Notes: generated by a model not told the origin, from the letters alone. A DNA stretch of 64,000 bases from Flavivirga abyssicola (GCF_030540775.2 NZ_CP141266.1:2839001-2903000), one strand, 5' to 3'. Shown: positions 1 through 10,532, counted from the stretch's first letter. Translations and numbers: made by a program.

Positions 1-1
1 T

Positions 2-268
2 AAAAATGTTGAAGTTATTTTGGTGAGTTTAGATTTTCCTCATTTATATGAGTCTAAGCTTAAGCCGTTTATTAAAGAAAGAAAATTGGAATCTAAAGTG
101 GTTGCTTTAGATGATCCGGATATGGACACCTGGATCCCAAAAGTAAGTAAAGATTGGTCTGGTGCCATACCAGCAACAATTATATACAGAAATGATGATC
201 GTAAATTTTTTGAAGGATCATTTACTTATGAGGAATTAGAAACAGAAGTTAAATATTTTTTAAATTAA
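2..268 (+). CDS. Thioredoxin-fold protein, C-terminal part (5' end outside window)
   Basis: This is the 3' part of a gene that starts before the window: the reading frame is open from base 2, and the first usable start-like codon (TTG at 20) lies inside the fold. The visible 88 residues look like the second half of a TlpA/thioredoxin-type protein, with a beta strand (EVILVSLD), a helix, and the conserved cis-proline segment GAIPATIIY near residue 56, then a C-terminal helix. The CxxC region would lie upstream and cannot be seen. The next gene, 17 bases downstream, also has a thioredoxin fold, so the two probably form one transcript for thiol redox work in the envelope. The exact partner is unknown. 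Confidence 0.75.
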   Translation, partial: KNVEVILVSLDFPHLYESKLKPFIKERKLESKVVALDDPDMDTWIPKVSKDWSGAIPATIIYRNDDRKFFEGSFTYEELETEVKYFLN

Positions 269-285
269 TTATAAACTTTAAAGAG

Positions 286-909
286 ATGAAAAAAACAATT
301 CAAATAATTTCAGGTGCACTTGTTGTACTTTTTATTAGTGCATTTGTAACGAATGAAACTAGTACTACGGGGAATGGGTACAAAATAGGTGATACAGCTG
401 AAGATTTTTCACTTAAAAATGTGGATGGTAATATGGTATCATTATCAGATTATAAAGACGCTAAAGGTTTCATTGTAACATTTACTTGCAATACGTGCCC
501 GTATGCTGTTATGTATGAAGATAGACTCATTGCTTTAAATGACAAATATGCTTCAAGAGGATATCCTGTCATTGCCATTATGCCCAATAATACGGATGTA
601 AAACCAGGAGATAATCTGGAAGCTATGAAAGCTCGTGCAAAGAGTAAAGGATTTACTTTTCCATATTTAATTGATGAGGGGCAAAAAGTTTATCCTAAGT
701 ATGGAGCTACTAAAACACCTCATGTGTTTTTATTGCAAAAAACAGATGGCGGTAATGTTGTAAAATACATTGGAGCTATAGATGATAATTATAAAGATGC
801 CTCGGCAGTAAAGACAAAATATGTGGAGAACGCAGTTGATGCCCTTTTAGAAGGAAAGGAAGTTAAACAGACAGAAACCAAAGCTATAGGTTGTTCTATT
901 AAAGTCTAG
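286..909 (+). CDS. Thioredoxin/peroxiredoxin-like protein with signal peptide
   Basis: A 207-residue exported thiol protein. Residues 1-22 form a signal peptide (KK followed by a hydrophobic stretch) with no lipobox cysteine, so it is probably periplasmic. The AhpC/TSA-like domain starts at about residue 33 (YKIGDTAEDFSL), and the redox motif CNTCP has cysteines at 68 and 71. A cis-proline follows in TKTPHVF. The two cysteines favour disulfide exchange over peroxide reduction. It lies directly after another thioredoxin-fold gene and is followed by a hairpin terminator at 988-1020. The substrate cannot be told from sequence. Confidence 0.85.
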   Translation: MKKTIQIISGALVVLFISAFVTNETSTTGNGYKIGDTAEDFSLKNVDGNMVSLSDYKDAKGFIVTFTCNTCPYAVMYEDRLIALNDKYASRGYPVIAIMPNNTDVKPGDNLEAMKARAKSKGFTFPYLIDEGQKVYPKYGATKTPHVFLLQKTDGGNVVKYIGAIDDNYKDASAVKTKYVENAVDALLEGKEVKQTETKAIGCSIKV

Positions 910-987
910 AAATTTACCTAATGATTGTTTTTTTAGAAGTTATCAACCTTGTTAAAATGATAATTTAGGTATAACTAAATATTAACA

Positions 988-1020
988 AAAATCTGGAGTG
1001 TAATACTTCGGATTTTTTTT
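988..1020 (+). terminator. Rho-independent terminator after the thioredoxin-fold genes
   Basis: A 12-pair stem (988-999 with 1005-1016, including two G-T wobble pairs) with a five-base loop is followed by a run of T. It lies about 80 bases after the end of the thioredoxin-like gene and before the promoter of the rhodanese gene. Confidence 0.7.
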
Positions 1021-1041
1021 CGTCTATAATTTTAGATGTAC

Positions 1042-1049
1042 TAATTTTG
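1042..1049 (+). promoter_or_regulatory. Bacteroidota-type -7 promoter box (TAATTTTG)
   Basis: The box matches the TAnnTTTG consensus of Bacteroidota sigma-ABfr promoters. It lies 26 bases before the ATG of the first rhodanese gene and after a terminator, the expected place for a new transcript. No clear TTTG element is visible at -33, so this is a prediction only. Confidence 0.45.
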
Positions 1050-1075
1050 CACACATAATATTATATTAAACAAAA

Positions 1076-1393
1076 ATGGAAGATTTAACACAAGAAGAAT
1101 GGGCATCACAACTTGCTGATGACGATAACGCAATTGTATTAGATGTTAGAACGGATGCTGAAGTTGCTGATGGAATTATACCTAATGCTATACACATAGA
1201 TATATATAAAGGGCAAGAGTTTATTTCAGAAATCGAAGATTTAGATAAGAGCAAGAATTATTATGTATATTGTCGTTCTGGTAACAGAAGTGGTCAAGCT
1301 TGTAACATCATGGAAGAATTAGGTTTTGAAAATGCTTATAATCTTGAAGGTGGTATTTTAGAATGGACAGGTGATTTGGTTGATTTAGATTGA
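1076..1393 (+). CDS. Rhodanese-like domain protein (cytoplasmic)
   Basis: A 105-residue single-domain rhodanese with no signal peptide. The active-site loop CRSGNRS places the catalytic cysteine at residue 66, and the upstream VLDVRTDAEV motif is typical of the family. Such proteins carry a persulfide on the cysteine and move sulfane sulfur between thiols. The next gene, eight bases downstream, encodes a lipoprotein form of the same fold, so the pair may act on both sides of the inner membrane. The sulfur donor and acceptor are not known. Confidence 0.88.
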   Translation: MEDLTQEEWASQLADDDNAIVLDVRTDAEVADGIIPNAIHIDIYKGQEFISEIEDLDKSKNYYVYCRSGNRSGQACNIMEELGFENAYNLEGGILEWTGDLVDLD

Positions 1394-1401
1394 TTGCTTA
1401 A

Positions 1402-1797
1402 ATGAGGCGGTTATTAATATTTTTATGCAGCTTATTTAGTGTATTTGCGACTAGTTGTAAAGAGTCATCGTCTAAAGGGATAGTAAAGGTTGTTTCTCCA
1501 AAAGTAGTGCGAACACTTTTAGCTGAAAATGCCATCCAACTTGTAGATGTTAGAACCCCAAAAGAATTTAATGAAGGGCATATAGAAGGGGCAAAAAATA
1601 TAGATTTCTTATCAGATACTTTTGATTCGGAGATCAAAAAATTTGATAAGACAAAACCTATCATTTTGTACTGTAAATCTGGATATCGCAGTGCAAAAAG
1701 TGGTGAAAAATTACATCATGCTGGTTTTACAGAAATTTACGATTTAAAAGGCGGAATTGCCAAGTGGAAGAAAGAAGGCTTTGAAATCAAATTGTAA
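1402..1797 (+). CDS. Rhodanese-like lipoprotein
   Basis: A 131-residue rhodanese with a lipoprotein signal peptide: a hydrophobic N-terminus ending in FATSC, with the lipid cysteine at residue 19. The rhodanese domain follows, with LVDVRTPKEF near residue 47 and the active loop CKSGYRS, catalytic cysteine 91. It probably sits in the periplasm, anchored to a membrane, and handles sulfane sulfur there. It lies eight bases after the cytoplasmic rhodanese gene and is almost certainly co-transcribed with it. Confidence 0.88.
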   Translation: MRRLLIFLCSLFSVFATSCKESSSKGIVKVVSPKVVRTLLAENAIQLVDVRTPKEFNEGHIEGAKNIDFLSDTFDSEIKKFDKTKPIILYCKSGYRSAKSGEKLHHAGFTEIYDLKGGIAKWKKEGFEIKL

Positions 1798-1997
1798 GTA
1801 AGGACTATTGAATTTACAATAATACATATTCTGTTTTTTTTAATCAATTAGCTCTTTCAACTACTTTTTGAGTATTTCACCTTTTTTCTTTTTAAATGAG
1901 AACTGGTTTTTTCTATCTTTATATAAAAGTTCGCTGTTTTAACAGTTAAACGGCTTCTTTTTAAGCTTTTAACTTCTAAATATTTATTTTAAAAAAG

Positions 1998-2267
1998 ATG
2001 GAAAACGGTTACGTAATATTAGGCATAATTGCACTGCTATTCTTAAGTATGTATGGCTACTCATATTTATCGGTAGCTATGGAAAAAATGAAGCTTAAAA
2101 AAGAAAAGAAAATAGAAGCTCATAAAGAGGAATTAAGACGTCAACAGCGTCTTAAAAATCAAGAGATCAGAGATGAGAAATTTCGTAAGTTCAATAAACG
2201 AAAGGAAGAAATTAAGCATGAACTTATGTTGTTAGAGAAAATGAAAGAGAAGCAAAAAGCTGTTTAA
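1998..2267 (+). CDS. Small membrane-anchored coiled-coil protein, unknown function
   Basis: An 89-residue protein. Residues 5-27 form one membrane helix, and the remainder is highly charged (Lys, Glu, Arg) with heptad-like spacing, so it should form a coiled coil in the cytoplasm. I do not recognise a family. A strong terminator follows at about 2300, so the gene ends its transcript. Length, composition and a clean downstream terminator support a real gene. Confidence 0.6.
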   Translation: MENGYVILGIIALLFLSMYGYSYLSVAMEKMKLKKEKKIEAHKEELRRQQRLKNQEIRDEKFRKFNKRKEEIKHELMLLEKMKEKQKAV

Positions 2268-2299
2268 TAAAAAAATACCAACCCTATCTAAATAGAGTA

Positions 2300-2341
2300 A
2301 TAAAAAGCCCTTTTGAATTCATATTCAAAAGGGCTTTTTTA
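2300..2341 (+). terminator. Strong rho-independent terminator
   Basis: Near-perfect hairpin: AAAAAGCCCTTTTGAA pairs with TTCAAAAGGGCTTTTT across a six-base loop, and the downstream arm ends in T residues. Because the stem is AT-flanked on both sides it could work in both directions. It closes the first gene block. Confidence 0.88.
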
Positions 2342-2699
2342 ATGAACTAACTTTTAGTTTAAACTTAAATTTAACGTAATATCGGTGTTTTAAAATCTGA
2401 CAATCATCTGTTTAGTTGTTTTTCGTAAGGGTGCTATGTCATCCGAATACTAGAGGGTAAAATATATTTTAAACGTATAGCGTAACTATTGAGGAGGAAT
2501 CCCATCCTTATGAGATGTCTCGTCGCTCATGCTTCGCTTAGTCGACATGACAAGCTTTTGAAAATCATTGATTTAATGATGAAACCGTTTTTATTAAAAA
2601 TCAACAAATTACGTTTTTCGTGTCATAGAAATCAAGGTGACACAAGCGAAGACATTGGTAGATTTGGGGCTTAAAATGACGTCGCTCATGTTAATTTTA
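2342..2699. other. Intergenic stretch with dispersed repeat sequence, no gene
   Basis: This gap of about 360 bases holds no convincing gene. A 61-codon open frame at 2489-2674 has unnatural composition and overlaps repeat sequence. The part from 2594 to about 2680 recurs near 44354-44502. The stretch near 2515-2550 resembles the short GTCGACATGACA-type extragenic repeats common in flavobacteria. Confidence 0.6.
2594..2679. repeat. Dispersed intergenic repeat, copy 1
   Basis: The 32 bases at 2594-2625 match 44354-44385 with only two differences. A second block at about 2636-2679, ending in TTAAAATGA, resembles 44461-44502. Copy 2 has about 75 extra bases between the two blocks. No open frame is shared, which points to a non-coding dispersed element. 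Confidence 0.6.
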
Positions 2700-4373
2700 T
2701 CAGCCTGTAAAATAGCTTAAAACACCAATTACTAACAGAACTAGAATTCCTGATAAAACAACATCTATTTTATCATAACTGTCTTTATTAGCGATTTTCT
2801 GCTCATCGGTAAGTGTGCCAAACGCAAGTCCTTTAATAAGGCTGTAATCAGGTGCTGTAGTTGCTAAACTAACCGAAATACAAAGTATCACAGAAAAAAT
2901 AAACATGAATATGGCCATGTGAGCAAAATTAATAGTCGCAAAACCATAAATAAAACCATCTATACTTTCTCCAGCAGCTATCTGTGGTTGATAATAAATT
3001 TCTGAGCCTAATCGAATGACTAATAAAGCCAATCCAGCTAACAGTGTTGTAATTGCGGCTGTAGAGTTTACTCGTTTCCAGATAATACCAAGTAAGAAGA
3101 CGGCAGTAACCGGTGGTGCTATATAAGACTGTACGTTTTGAAGGTACTGATACATAACACCGCCTCCAATTTTTTCCATAATAGGAATCCAGATAATCCC
3201 TAATATTACAATAAATCCTGTGGCAATCTTACCTGTTGTAAGTAAGGACTTTTCAGATTTATGAGGTTTCAATTTTTTGTAAATATCTATAGTGAATATG
3301 GTAGAACAGGAGTTAAATACAGATGCTAAAGAACTCATTAAAGCAGCCATTAAGCCACCAGCAACCAATCCTTTTAAACCAACAGGTAACAAGGTTTTTA
3401 CTAGCATTGGGAATGCTCTATCTGCTTTTTCAACAGAAAAAACTTCCGGGTTTTGAATTGATAATGCAAAAGCAATAATCCCAGGTACTAAAAAGATTAA
3501 AATTGGTAATAATTTTAAGTACGCACCAAAAATAGCACCTCTTCGTCCTATCTTAATATTATTAGCGGCTAATGTTCTTTGTACAATATATTGATCTGTA
3601 CACCAGTACCAAATCCCTACAATAGTACCTCCAATTAATAATCCTGTCCAAGGAAAATTAGGGTCACTCATTGGTCGCCACATATTGAAATGATCTGGGC
3701 TTACAGCTGTTACTGTTTCTCTAAGCTGAGACCATCCTCCAACTTCCTGTAATCCTAAGTAAGTAATGATTATAGAACCCAAGATTAAGATAACGGTTTG
3801 CAAGGTTTCTGTATATATTACGGCTTTCATGCCTCCTACAACGGTGTAAATTCCAGTAAACACGACAATGCCTATAGCACCGTACCAAAAAGGAATACCT
3901 AGTAATTCAGAAACAACAATACCACCAGCATATATAGTTACAGATACTTTAGTAAGTACATAAGCAACTAAAGAGAATAAAGATAAAAACCATCTAGATC
4001 GTGAATCGAAACGTTTTTCTAAAAATTCAGGCATTGTAAAGGCGCCACTTCTAATGTAAAATGGCAAAAACAGCCAGCCTAGTAATAATACAATCCAAGC
4101 ATGAAGTTCGTAATGTGCCATAGGTGTTCCAGATTCAAAACCTGTTCCAGCTAGACCTACAACATGCTCAGATCCAATATTAGAAGCAAAAATAGAAGCT
4201 CCAATAACGAACCATCCTACATTTCGTCCTGCCAAAAAATAATCCTCGGTATTCTTGTTTTTTTGTAGCACGACCCATACGGCTACTGCAACAAGCGCTA
4301 GGAAATAAATTCCTAATACGACCCAGTCTAAATTTTCCAGTACCGATTGCGTGGCTAAAAAATTATTCCTCAT
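2700..4373 (-). CDS. Sodium/solute symporter (SSS family), probable xylose or xyloside transporter
   Basis: A 557-residue inner-membrane protein with about 13-14 hydrophobic segments. It has SSS family features: the NTEDYFLAGRNVGW motif near residue 40, and SNIGSEHVVGLAGTG at about 64-78, the sodium/sugar cotransporter signature region. It is the last gene of the operon that carries xylose isomerase and xylulokinase, 18 bases after xylA, so the likely cargo is xylose or a small xyloside driven by the sodium gradient. The exact sugar is inferred from context only. Confidence 0.85.
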   Translation of the reverse strand: MRNNFLATQSVLENLDWVVLGIYFLALVAVAVWVVLQKNKNTEDYFLAGRNVGWFVIGASIFASNIGSEHVVGLAGTGFESGTPMAHYELHAWIVLLLGWLFLPFYIRSGAFTMPEFLEKRFDSRSRWFLSLFSLVAYVLTKVSVTIYAGGIVVSELLGIPFWYGAIGIVVFTGIYTVVGGMKAVIYTETLQTVILILGSIIITYLGLQEVGGWSQLRETVTAVSPDHFNMWRPMSDPNFPWTGLLIGGTIVGIWYWCTDQYIVQRTLAANNIKIGRRGAIFGAYLKLLPILIFLVPGIIAFALSIQNPEVFSVEKADRAFPMLVKTLLPVGLKGLVAGGLMAALMSSLASVFNSCSTIFTIDIYKKLKPHKSEKSLLTTGKIATGFIVILGIIWIPIMEKIGGGVMYQYLQNVQSYIAPPVTAVFLLGIIWKRVNSTAAITTLLAGLALLVIRLGSEIYYQPQIAAGESIDGFIYGFATINFAHMAIFMFIFSVILCISVSLATTAPDYSLIKGLAFGTLTDEQKIANKDSYDKIDVVLSGILVLLVIGVLSYFTG

Positions 4374-4391
4374 AGTTTATGATTTTATTGG

Positions 4392-5717
4392 TTATATATA
4401 TTGATTAATAATGTTCTCAAACAATTCTTGTTTTCCACTTTTTAAAGGAAGCTCACCATTTTCTTGAGCTATTTTATATAGGTCTTCTAGGTTTAAGTTC
4501 CCTTTTTCAAACTCTAAGCCTTTACCAGAATCGAAAGAACTGTAGCGTTCTGTTCTCAATGCCTCATAAGGAGAAGACGTCATGATTTTGTCGGCAATTA
4601 ATAAGGCTCTAGCAAACGTATCGGCTCCACCAATATGCGCATGAAAAACATCTTCTAAGTCTGTTGAGTTTCTTCTTATTTTTGCATCAAAATTAACGCC
4701 ACCACCTTGTAAACCACCAGCTTTTAAGAAAACTAACATAGCTTCTGTGGTTTCTTGGATGTTGTTAGGAAATTGATCTGTATCCCATCCGTTTTGATAA
4801 TCCCCGCGGTTTGCATCTAAACTTCCTAGCATGCCTGCTTTTGCAGCAACTTCCAATTCGTGTTGGAAAGTATGTTGCGCCAAAGTAGCGTGATTAACTT
4901 CGATGTTGATTTTAAAATCTTTATCTAAACCATATTCTTTTAAGAAGCCTATAGCTGTAGCAGAATCAAAATCATATTGATGTTTAGAGGGCTCCATTGG
5001 TTTAGGCTCAATAAAAAAGTTCCCTTTAAATCCTTGCGCACGCGCATAATCTTTACACATATTTAAGAAACGTCCCATATGGTCTAATTCACGTCCCATA
5101 TCTGTATTTAATAAAGACATGTAGCCTTCACGACCACCCCAGAACACATAGTTTTCGCCTCCTAAGGCAATGGTAGCATCTAAAGCTAATTTAATTTGAC
5201 CACCAGCTCTGGCAACCACATTAAATTCTGGGTTTGTTGAAGCCCCATTCATATAGCGTGGGTTTGAGAAGCAGTTCGCTGTACCCCAAAGTAATTTTGT
5301 GCCTGAAACTGCTTGTTTTCCTTTTAAGTACTCTGTAATGGTTAGTAGTCTTTTTTCTGACTCTGCAAAAGTGGGGGCTTCTTGGATTAAGTCATAATCA
5401 TGGAAACAGTAGTATCCAAATCCCATTTTAGTTATAAATTCAAAAGCTGCATCGGCTTTGTCTTTGGCAGCTTGGACAGGATCAGAAGATTGATCCCATT
5501 CAAAGTTTTGTGTTCCAGGGCCGAAAGGATCAGACCCTTGTCCGCAGAATGTATGCCAATATGCCACGGAAAACTTAAAATGCTCACGCATTGTTTTTCC
5601 TGCAACTACTTGATCTGGATTGTAGTATTTGAATGCTAATGGGTTATCAGATTCTTTTCCTTCAAATTTAATTTCGCCAATACCTTTGTAGTATTCTTTG
5701 TCGCCAAGTAAAATCAT
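4392..5717 (-). CDS. xylA: Xylose isomerase
   Basis: A 441-residue enzyme of the long (class II) xylose isomerase type, converting D-xylose to D-xylulose with two divalent metal ions. The FHDYD motif carries His106 and Asp109 of the catalytic dyad. The metal-site segment [17 protein letters not shown] and the [13 protein letters not shown] segment are intact, and length is normal for the family. It sits between the GH31 gene (10 bases) and the symporter gene (18 bases), giving a full path from released xylose to xylulose for the kinase encoded upstream. Confidence 0.96.
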   Translation of the reverse strand: MILLGDKEYYKGIGEIKFEGKESDNPLAFKYYNPDQVVAGKTMREHFKFSVAYWHTFCGQGSDPFGPGTQNFEWDQSSDPVQAAKDKADAAFEFITKMGFGYYCFHDYDLIQEAPTFAESEKRLLTITEYLKGKQAVSGTKLLWGTANCFSNPRYMNGASTNPEFNVVARAGGQIKLALDATIALGGENYVFWGGREGYMSLLNTDMGRELDHMGRFLNMCKDYARAQGFKGNFFIEPKPMEPSKHQYDFDSATAIGFLKEYGLDKDFKINIEVNHATLAQHTFQHELEVAAKAGMLGSLDANRGDYQNGWDTDQFPNNIQETTEAMLVFLKAGGLQGGGVNFDAKIRRNSTDLEDVFHAHIGGADTFARALLIADKIMTSSPYEALRTERYSSFDSGKGLEFEKGNLNLEDLYKIAQENGELPLKSGKQELFENIINQYI

Positions 5718-5727
5718 TATTATTATA

Positions 5728-8040
5728 TTATAATTTATAGTTTATTTCTGTTCCGTTATAAGGAATTGTAATTTTATCACCGTTTTGTTTACCTATTATT
5801 GTAACATTGAAATTCCTTTTTGTTAGCATGTTATCAAATTCACCTTTTGTTGGACCTATTTTTAATGTTTGATCTTGTTTTGAATAGGAAATAGGAATTT
5901 GAGTGAATTTTCCATCCAGATAATTGTAATTATCATTCTCATCTTCATATAATAAAAATGTAGCATCTGTATCGGGATAAATTTTTAGCTCTATTTCTGT
6001 ATTAGGTTTTTCGTTTGCGTATTGCATGATTTCTCCCATTGGTAATATGGAACCTCCTTTTATAAATAAAGGTATGGTTTCAATAGGGCATTCAGTTTCA
6101 ATGGTTTGTCCGCCTTCATAAACTTCATTTGTCCAGAAATTATACCATTTCGATCCTTTGGGTAAGTATATGCTTCTTTTAGTTGCATTTTCTTCAAGAA
6201 CAGGGCAAACCATGATACAATTTCCAAACATAAATTGATCATTGATCTCATGTACATTTTTATCATCCATAAAATCAAAAGCTAAAGCACGCATCATTGT
6301 ATAGCCTTCTGTACTTACTTTATGGGAAATAGTATAGATATAAGGTAGGAGTTGGTATCTTAGATTTACGTATTTTTTAAGAATTTCTTGATTTTTAGTA
6401 CCATACGACCATAATTCATTTTCTCCATCTCTCGTTTTAATTGGTTCTCTACGGCCGTGAGCCCTAAAGAAAGGCGTAAAGGTTCCGTATTGAAACCATC
6501 TGGTAAATACTTCTTGGTATTTTGGATCGTTGGGATCTCCGCCAAGATAACCGCCAATGTCTGTATTCCAATAAGGAATTCCTGTCATACAAAGATTTAA
6601 CCCAGTAGGTATTTGCTCTTTTAAGGTTTTAAAATCTATGCCAATGTCACCAGACCATAAGATACTTCCAAATTTTTGTTGACCTAGAAAACCAGAACGT
6701 GTTAAGTTTACGATTCTGTTTTTAGCAGTTTCTCTCTGTCTTTCATAAACGTTTTTCATATCGAAATAAGAAAACAGATTTAAAAATTTTGCGGTGGGAC
6801 CTAAGTAACATTGTGTTTTTTCAAATTTCTCAAGTTTTTCAGGTTCGGTAGCATCAAACCAAATACCATCAATGCCTTTATCTATATAGCTTTTTTTGAC
6901 TAAATCGTAATATAATTGACCTGCTTCAGGATTAAAGGCATCATGAACTTGTCCGAACACTCCTAAATCAAGGTCGAGTAATAAGTCATCTTTTTTAAAC
7001 AGTTTCCAATTGGGTATGTTCTTTTTTAAAGAAGGCCAGACTGAAGTAATAATTTTACAATGGTATTTATCATGTAATTCTTGTATCATTTCTTCAGGGT
7101 TAGGAAAATCAACTGGATCAAATATCATGGATCCAAATCCTGAGTCCCCCCAGTGCAGGTAGTCTAATATAATTACATCTAATGGAATATTGAGTTCACG
7201 TTGTTTTTTTACAACATCCATGAGTATCTCTCTATTTTTATATCGATTTCTACTTTGAACATAACCTAAAGCCCATTTAGGAACCATAGGAGCAGTACCT
7301 GTTAGGTCTCTTAGACCAGAAATGACATGATCTAAACGTGTTCCTTTTATGAAATAATATTGAATTTTATCACCAATTTCTGAAGCGATATATGTAGTGT
7401 CACTAGTGTCGTCAAAAGTTGAACGAGAATAATTGTCCCAATACAATCCATATCCTTTTGTTGAAAGGATAACAGGGACCGATATTTTTGTGTTTTGTTG
7501 ATCTAATATAAATTTTTGACCTCTAATATTTAATGTGTTCTTGTTTTGTTGTCCTAAACCATAAAGAACTTCATTTTTTGAAAAACTAAAATTTTGCTTA
7601 ATACTGTTTTGCTGCCCAACAATTTGGTTTTTAAATGGAGAAATTTCTTTTCCACTTTCGGTCAAAAGAACCGTTTTATTTTTATCGGTAAAATTAATAG
7701 CTCCATTTGCAAGGTTTAATTTTACAATCAAACTATCTGTACTTACTTCAAGATATTGGGATGTTTCTTTGATGTTAAAATCTACAGGTTTTTTTACAAA
7801 TTCATTTACAATTAAACTTGGGATATTTAGGATAGAATCTGTTTTCCCAGTAGTAATTTTAATAATTGTTGGAGAAAGAACATTAATACTTGTTTTTATA
7901 CCTTTTGGGAAGTTGTCTGTTTTTGAAAAATCTACAACAACACCATTATCATTATGTATTATTTTAGGCTTGTCACAACTATATGTTATGAATAGCAATG
8001 ATAAAATAAATATGAAATTTTTGTTTTTAAAAATAATCAT
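5728..8040 (-). CDS. GH31 family lipoprotein, probable alpha-xylosidase
   Basis: A 770-residue exported GH31 hydrolase. The signal peptide ends in the lipobox ITYSC (Cys22), so it is membrane-anchored, probably facing the periplasm or surface. An N-terminal beta-sandwich (about 30-240) precedes the barrel. The nucleophile is Asp396 in [10 protein letters not shown], the acid/base Asp465 in LWSGD, and a C-terminal beta domain follows. GH31 also contains alpha-glucosidases. I prefer alpha-xylosidase because the gene is inside a xylose isomerase/xylulokinase operon, four bases after xylB. Substrate specificity is inferred. Confidence 0.87.
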   Translation of the reverse strand: MIIFKNKNFIFILSLLFITYSCDKPKIIHNDNGVVVDFSKTDNFPKGIKTSINVLSPTIIKITTGKTDSILNIPSLIVNEFVKKPVDFNIKETSQYLEVSTDSLIVKLNLANGAINFTDKNKTVLLTESGKEISPFKNQIVGQQNSIKQNFSFSKNEVLYGLGQQNKNTLNIRGQKFILDQQNTKISVPVILSTKGYGLYWDNYSRSTFDDTSDTTYIASEIGDKIQYYFIKGTRLDHVISGLRDLTGTAPMVPKWALGYVQSRNRYKNREILMDVVKKQRELNIPLDVIILDYLHWGDSGFGSMIFDPVDFPNPEEMIQELHDKYHCKIITSVWPSLKKNIPNWKLFKKDDLLLDLDLGVFGQVHDAFNPEAGQLYYDLVKKSYIDKGIDGIWFDATEPEKLEKFEKTQCYLGPTAKFLNLFSYFDMKNVYERQRETAKNRIVNLTRSGFLGQQKFGSILWSGDIGIDFKTLKEQIPTGLNLCMTGIPYWNTDIGGYLGGDPNDPKYQEVFTRWFQYGTFTPFFRAHGRREPIKTRDGENELWSYGTKNQEILKKYVNLRYQLLPYIYTISHKVSTEGYTMMRALAFDFMDDKNVHEINDQFMFGNCIMVCPVLEENATKRSIYLPKGSKWYNFWTNEVYEGGQTIETECPIETIPLFIKGGSILPMGEIMQYANEKPNTEIELKIYPDTDATFLLYEDENDNYNYLDGKFTQIPISYSKQDQTLKIGPTKGEFDNMLTKRNFNVTIIGKQNGDKITIPYNGTEINYKL

Positions 8041-8044
8041 GGTT

Positions 8045-9532
8045 TTAATTAAAATTTGTTAACTTATTATCCAATTCTTTTTTCCAGTTATTATAGGCTT
8101 CCAAATAAGGTTCTTTGTTATTTAAAGGTGTATAGGTCATAACATGATCATTTTTTGTAATGTTAGCACCAAACGTTTTAAAATCACCATCAGTTAAGCC
8201 AGCAGCTCTTGCAGCACCTACAGAACCTGTTGTATTATAAATTTCTATCTCATGTCCGATTAAGGTTGCTACTGTATTTGAAAATATTTCTGAACGGAAT
8301 AAATTGTCATTTCCAGCTCTAATCACATTAATTGTTGCATTGTCATTTTTCATAATTTCCATACCATAAACAAAGGAAAAAGCTATGCCCTCTAAAGCTG
8401 CACGGTATAAATGTCCGTTATTATGTTTGTTGAAATTTAGGTTACAATAATGAGAACCAATGTTTTTACTGTTTAGCATTCTTTCGGCACCATTTCCAAA
8501 AGGAATAACACAAACACCATCAGAACCAACAGGAATTTCATTGGCTTTGTTATTCATGTCTTCATAAGAATTACAAGCCAGATTATCCTTTAGCCAACGG
8601 TATTGGATACCAGCACCATTGATACACAATAATTTTCCCAGGGTAGGGGTTTCTTTTGTGTAGTTTACATGTGCAAAATGATTGATTCTCGAAGCTTCTT
8701 TTGATTTTAATGTGTTTGTAACGGCATAAACAACTCCAGAAGTTCCTCCGGTTGCTGCAACTTCACCATGATTGAATACATTTAGAGACAATGCATTGTT
8801 TGGTTGGTCGCCAGCTCTATAGTTTACAGAAACTCCAACAGGCAATCCGGTTTCTGCTGCTCCTTTTTCGTTTACGGTTCCCTGATTTGTGAAATTATCT
8901 ACAATATTTGGCGTTAATGAAGGATCAATGCCGTAATGTTCCAATAAGAAGTTTGCTAATGAATCATTTTCATAGTCCCAAAGAATGCCTTCAGATAAAC
9001 CATTTTTTGTAGTGTTTATAACACCTGTTAGTTTGTAAGCAATAAAATCTCCAGGTAACATATACTTGTAGATTTTTGAATACAATTCTGGTTCATTTTC
9101 ACGAACCCATTTTAATTTAGATGCTGTAAAATTTCCAGGAGAGTTTAATAATTTTTCAGAGCAAAGGTTATGTCCTAAAGCATCGTATGCTTTATTGCCA
9201 ATATCAATAGCTCTACTGTCGCACCAAATGATAGAATTACGTAAAGCAGTGCCTTGTTTGTCCACAACAACCAGACCGTGCATTTGGTAAGAAATTCCAA
9301 TACCAGAAATTAAAGAAGCGTCGATATTAGCCTCTTTAATAACTTTTTTTGTAGCAATACATACATAATCCCACCACACATTTGGATCTTGTTCTGCCCA
9401 ATCTGAATGAATGGCAATAATTTCCATTTCATTTTGTGGTTCATGTAATGTTGATAATTTTTCTCCTGTTTTCGCATTTACAATCGCAACTTTCACAGAA
9501 GAGCTTCCTAAATCGTATCCTATATAATACAT
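8045..9532 (-). CDS. xylB: Xylulokinase (FGGY family)
   Basis: A 495-residue sugar kinase that should phosphorylate D-xylulose to xylulose 5-phosphate for the pentose phosphate pathway. The N-terminal phosphate loop YDLGSSSVK, the MHG segment near residue 84 (typical of xylulokinases) and the catalytic base Asp242 in RAGDQPNNAL are present. It starts one base after the stop of the regulator gene and is followed by GH31 and xylA, so one operon is almost certain. FGGY kinases vary in substrate, but MHG plus xylA makes xylulose the best choice. Confidence 0.93.
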   Translation of the reverse strand: MYYIGYDLGSSSVKVAIVNAKTGEKLSTLHEPQNEMEIIAIHSDWAEQDPNVWWDYVCIATKKVIKEANIDASLISGIGISYQMHGLVVVDKQGTALRNSIIWCDSRAIDIGNKAYDALGHNLCSEKLLNSPGNFTASKLKWVRENEPELYSKIYKYMLPGDFIAYKLTGVINTTKNGLSEGILWDYENDSLANFLLEHYGIDPSLTPNIVDNFTNQGTVNEKGAAETGLPVGVSVNYRAGDQPNNALSLNVFNHGEVAATGGTSGVVYAVTNTLKSKEASRINHFAHVNYTKETPTLGKLLCINGAGIQYRWLKDNLACNSYEDMNNKANEIPVGSDGVCVIPFGNGAERMLNSKNIGSHYCNLNFNKHNNGHLYRAALEGIAFSFVYGMEIMKNDNATINVIRAGNDNLFRSEIFSNTVATLIGHEIEIYNTTGSVGAARAAGLTDGDFKTFGANITKNDHVMTYTPLNNKEPYLEAYNNWKKELDNKLTNFN

Positions 9533-9533
9533 G

Positions 9534-10532
9534 TTACAATGATTCTCTTAATATTAAATTAGTAGGTATATAAATCTGCATAGGTTCATCTTTATAAATG
9601 AATTCAGCTGCTTTTTGCCCTAAAGCTTCAAAGTTGGTTGAAATGACAGAGATACCTTTATAAATAAATTTTTTCATGGGGGTTTCGTTGTATGATAAGA
9701 ATCCTACATCGACTCCAGGTTCCAAATCATTACTACGACATTGTTCTAAAAATGTTCCTAAAAAACGATCGCTAACACTTATATAAGCAATATGTTTTTC
9801 AATATTGAAATTCTTTACATCTGTAACGACTTTATATTTAAATTGAAAGTCGTTACAATACCTCTCGAAATGAGAAATGGCTTCTATGGGATGAAAAGTG
9901 AATTTTGGATATACAAAATGAATCTCTTTATATTTTCTGAATGACTCTTGAGCATCTTTTAATGCATTAAAAAACGCATCACCAAAATTTTGACATACAT
10001 AATTGTTGTCCACTTTAGAATGTATATTCCAGTCTATTAAAAGTAGTTTTTCGTTTCTAAAGCCATCTAAAACAGAGGAGATTGCTTTATTGTCAAACCC
10101 CATAACAACATACTTGTAATATTTTCCTTTACTATTATTTAATATCGTTTTGAAATTTTCGATATTGTAATGATGAAATTGAACATCTGTTATAATATTA
10201 TCTGGTAAATTATTTATAAAAGAATGATATAAAACCTCTTTATAGGCTTTAAATGTATCTAACACTAAAAGTATTTTTCTGGTAACATTTGCTACATAAT
10301 ACCCTTTATTTGGAACAGAATCTATTACTTTTTGTTCTTTTAATATGGTGTAAGATTTAAAAACAGTATCTCTTGATAGTTTATATTCTTTACAAATACT
10401 ATTCACAGAAGGTAACATGTCTCCAACAAGTATGGTGTTGTTTGCTAGGGCATCATTTATAGCATTGATTAATTGCTGGTATTTAGGGATATCGCTATTA
10501 ATATCAATGTTAAAAATAAGTTTATTTTTCAT
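9534..10532 (-). CDS. GntR-type transcriptional regulator with LacI-like sensor domain, probable xylose regulator
   Basis: A 332-residue DNA-binding protein. Residues about 10-75 form a GntR winged helix-turn-helix (SDIPKYQQLINAIND, then LSRDTVFKSYTIL). Residues about 85-330 resemble a periplasmic-binding-protein/LacI type sensor domain, as in sugar-responsive GntR chimeras of Bacteroidota. It is the first gene of the xylose operon and likely controls it in response to a pentose. The divergent hybrid regulator starts 89 bases away, so the shared intergenic region should hold its operator. Confidence 0.85.
   Translation of the reverse strand: MKNKLIFNIDINSDIPKYQQLINAINDALANNTILVGDMLPSVNSICKEYKLSRDTVFKSYTILKEQKVIDSVPNKGYYVANVTRKILLVLDTFKAYKEVLYHSFINNLPDNIITDVQFHHYNIENFKTILNNSKGKYYKYVVMGFDNKAISSVLDGFRNEKLLLIDWNIHSKVDNNYVCQNFGDAFFNALKDAQESFRKYKEIHFVYPKFTFHPIEAISHFERYCNDFQFKYKVVTDVKNFNIEKHIAYISVSDRFLGTFLEQCRSNDLEPGVDVGFLSYNETPMKKFIYKGISVISTNFEALGQKAAEFIYKDEPMQIYIPTNLILRESL

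Noticed and set aside
2489-2674. 61-codon open frame on the plus strand
   Set aside because: It overlaps dispersed repeat sequence, has unnatural residue composition and no start context; treated as chance.
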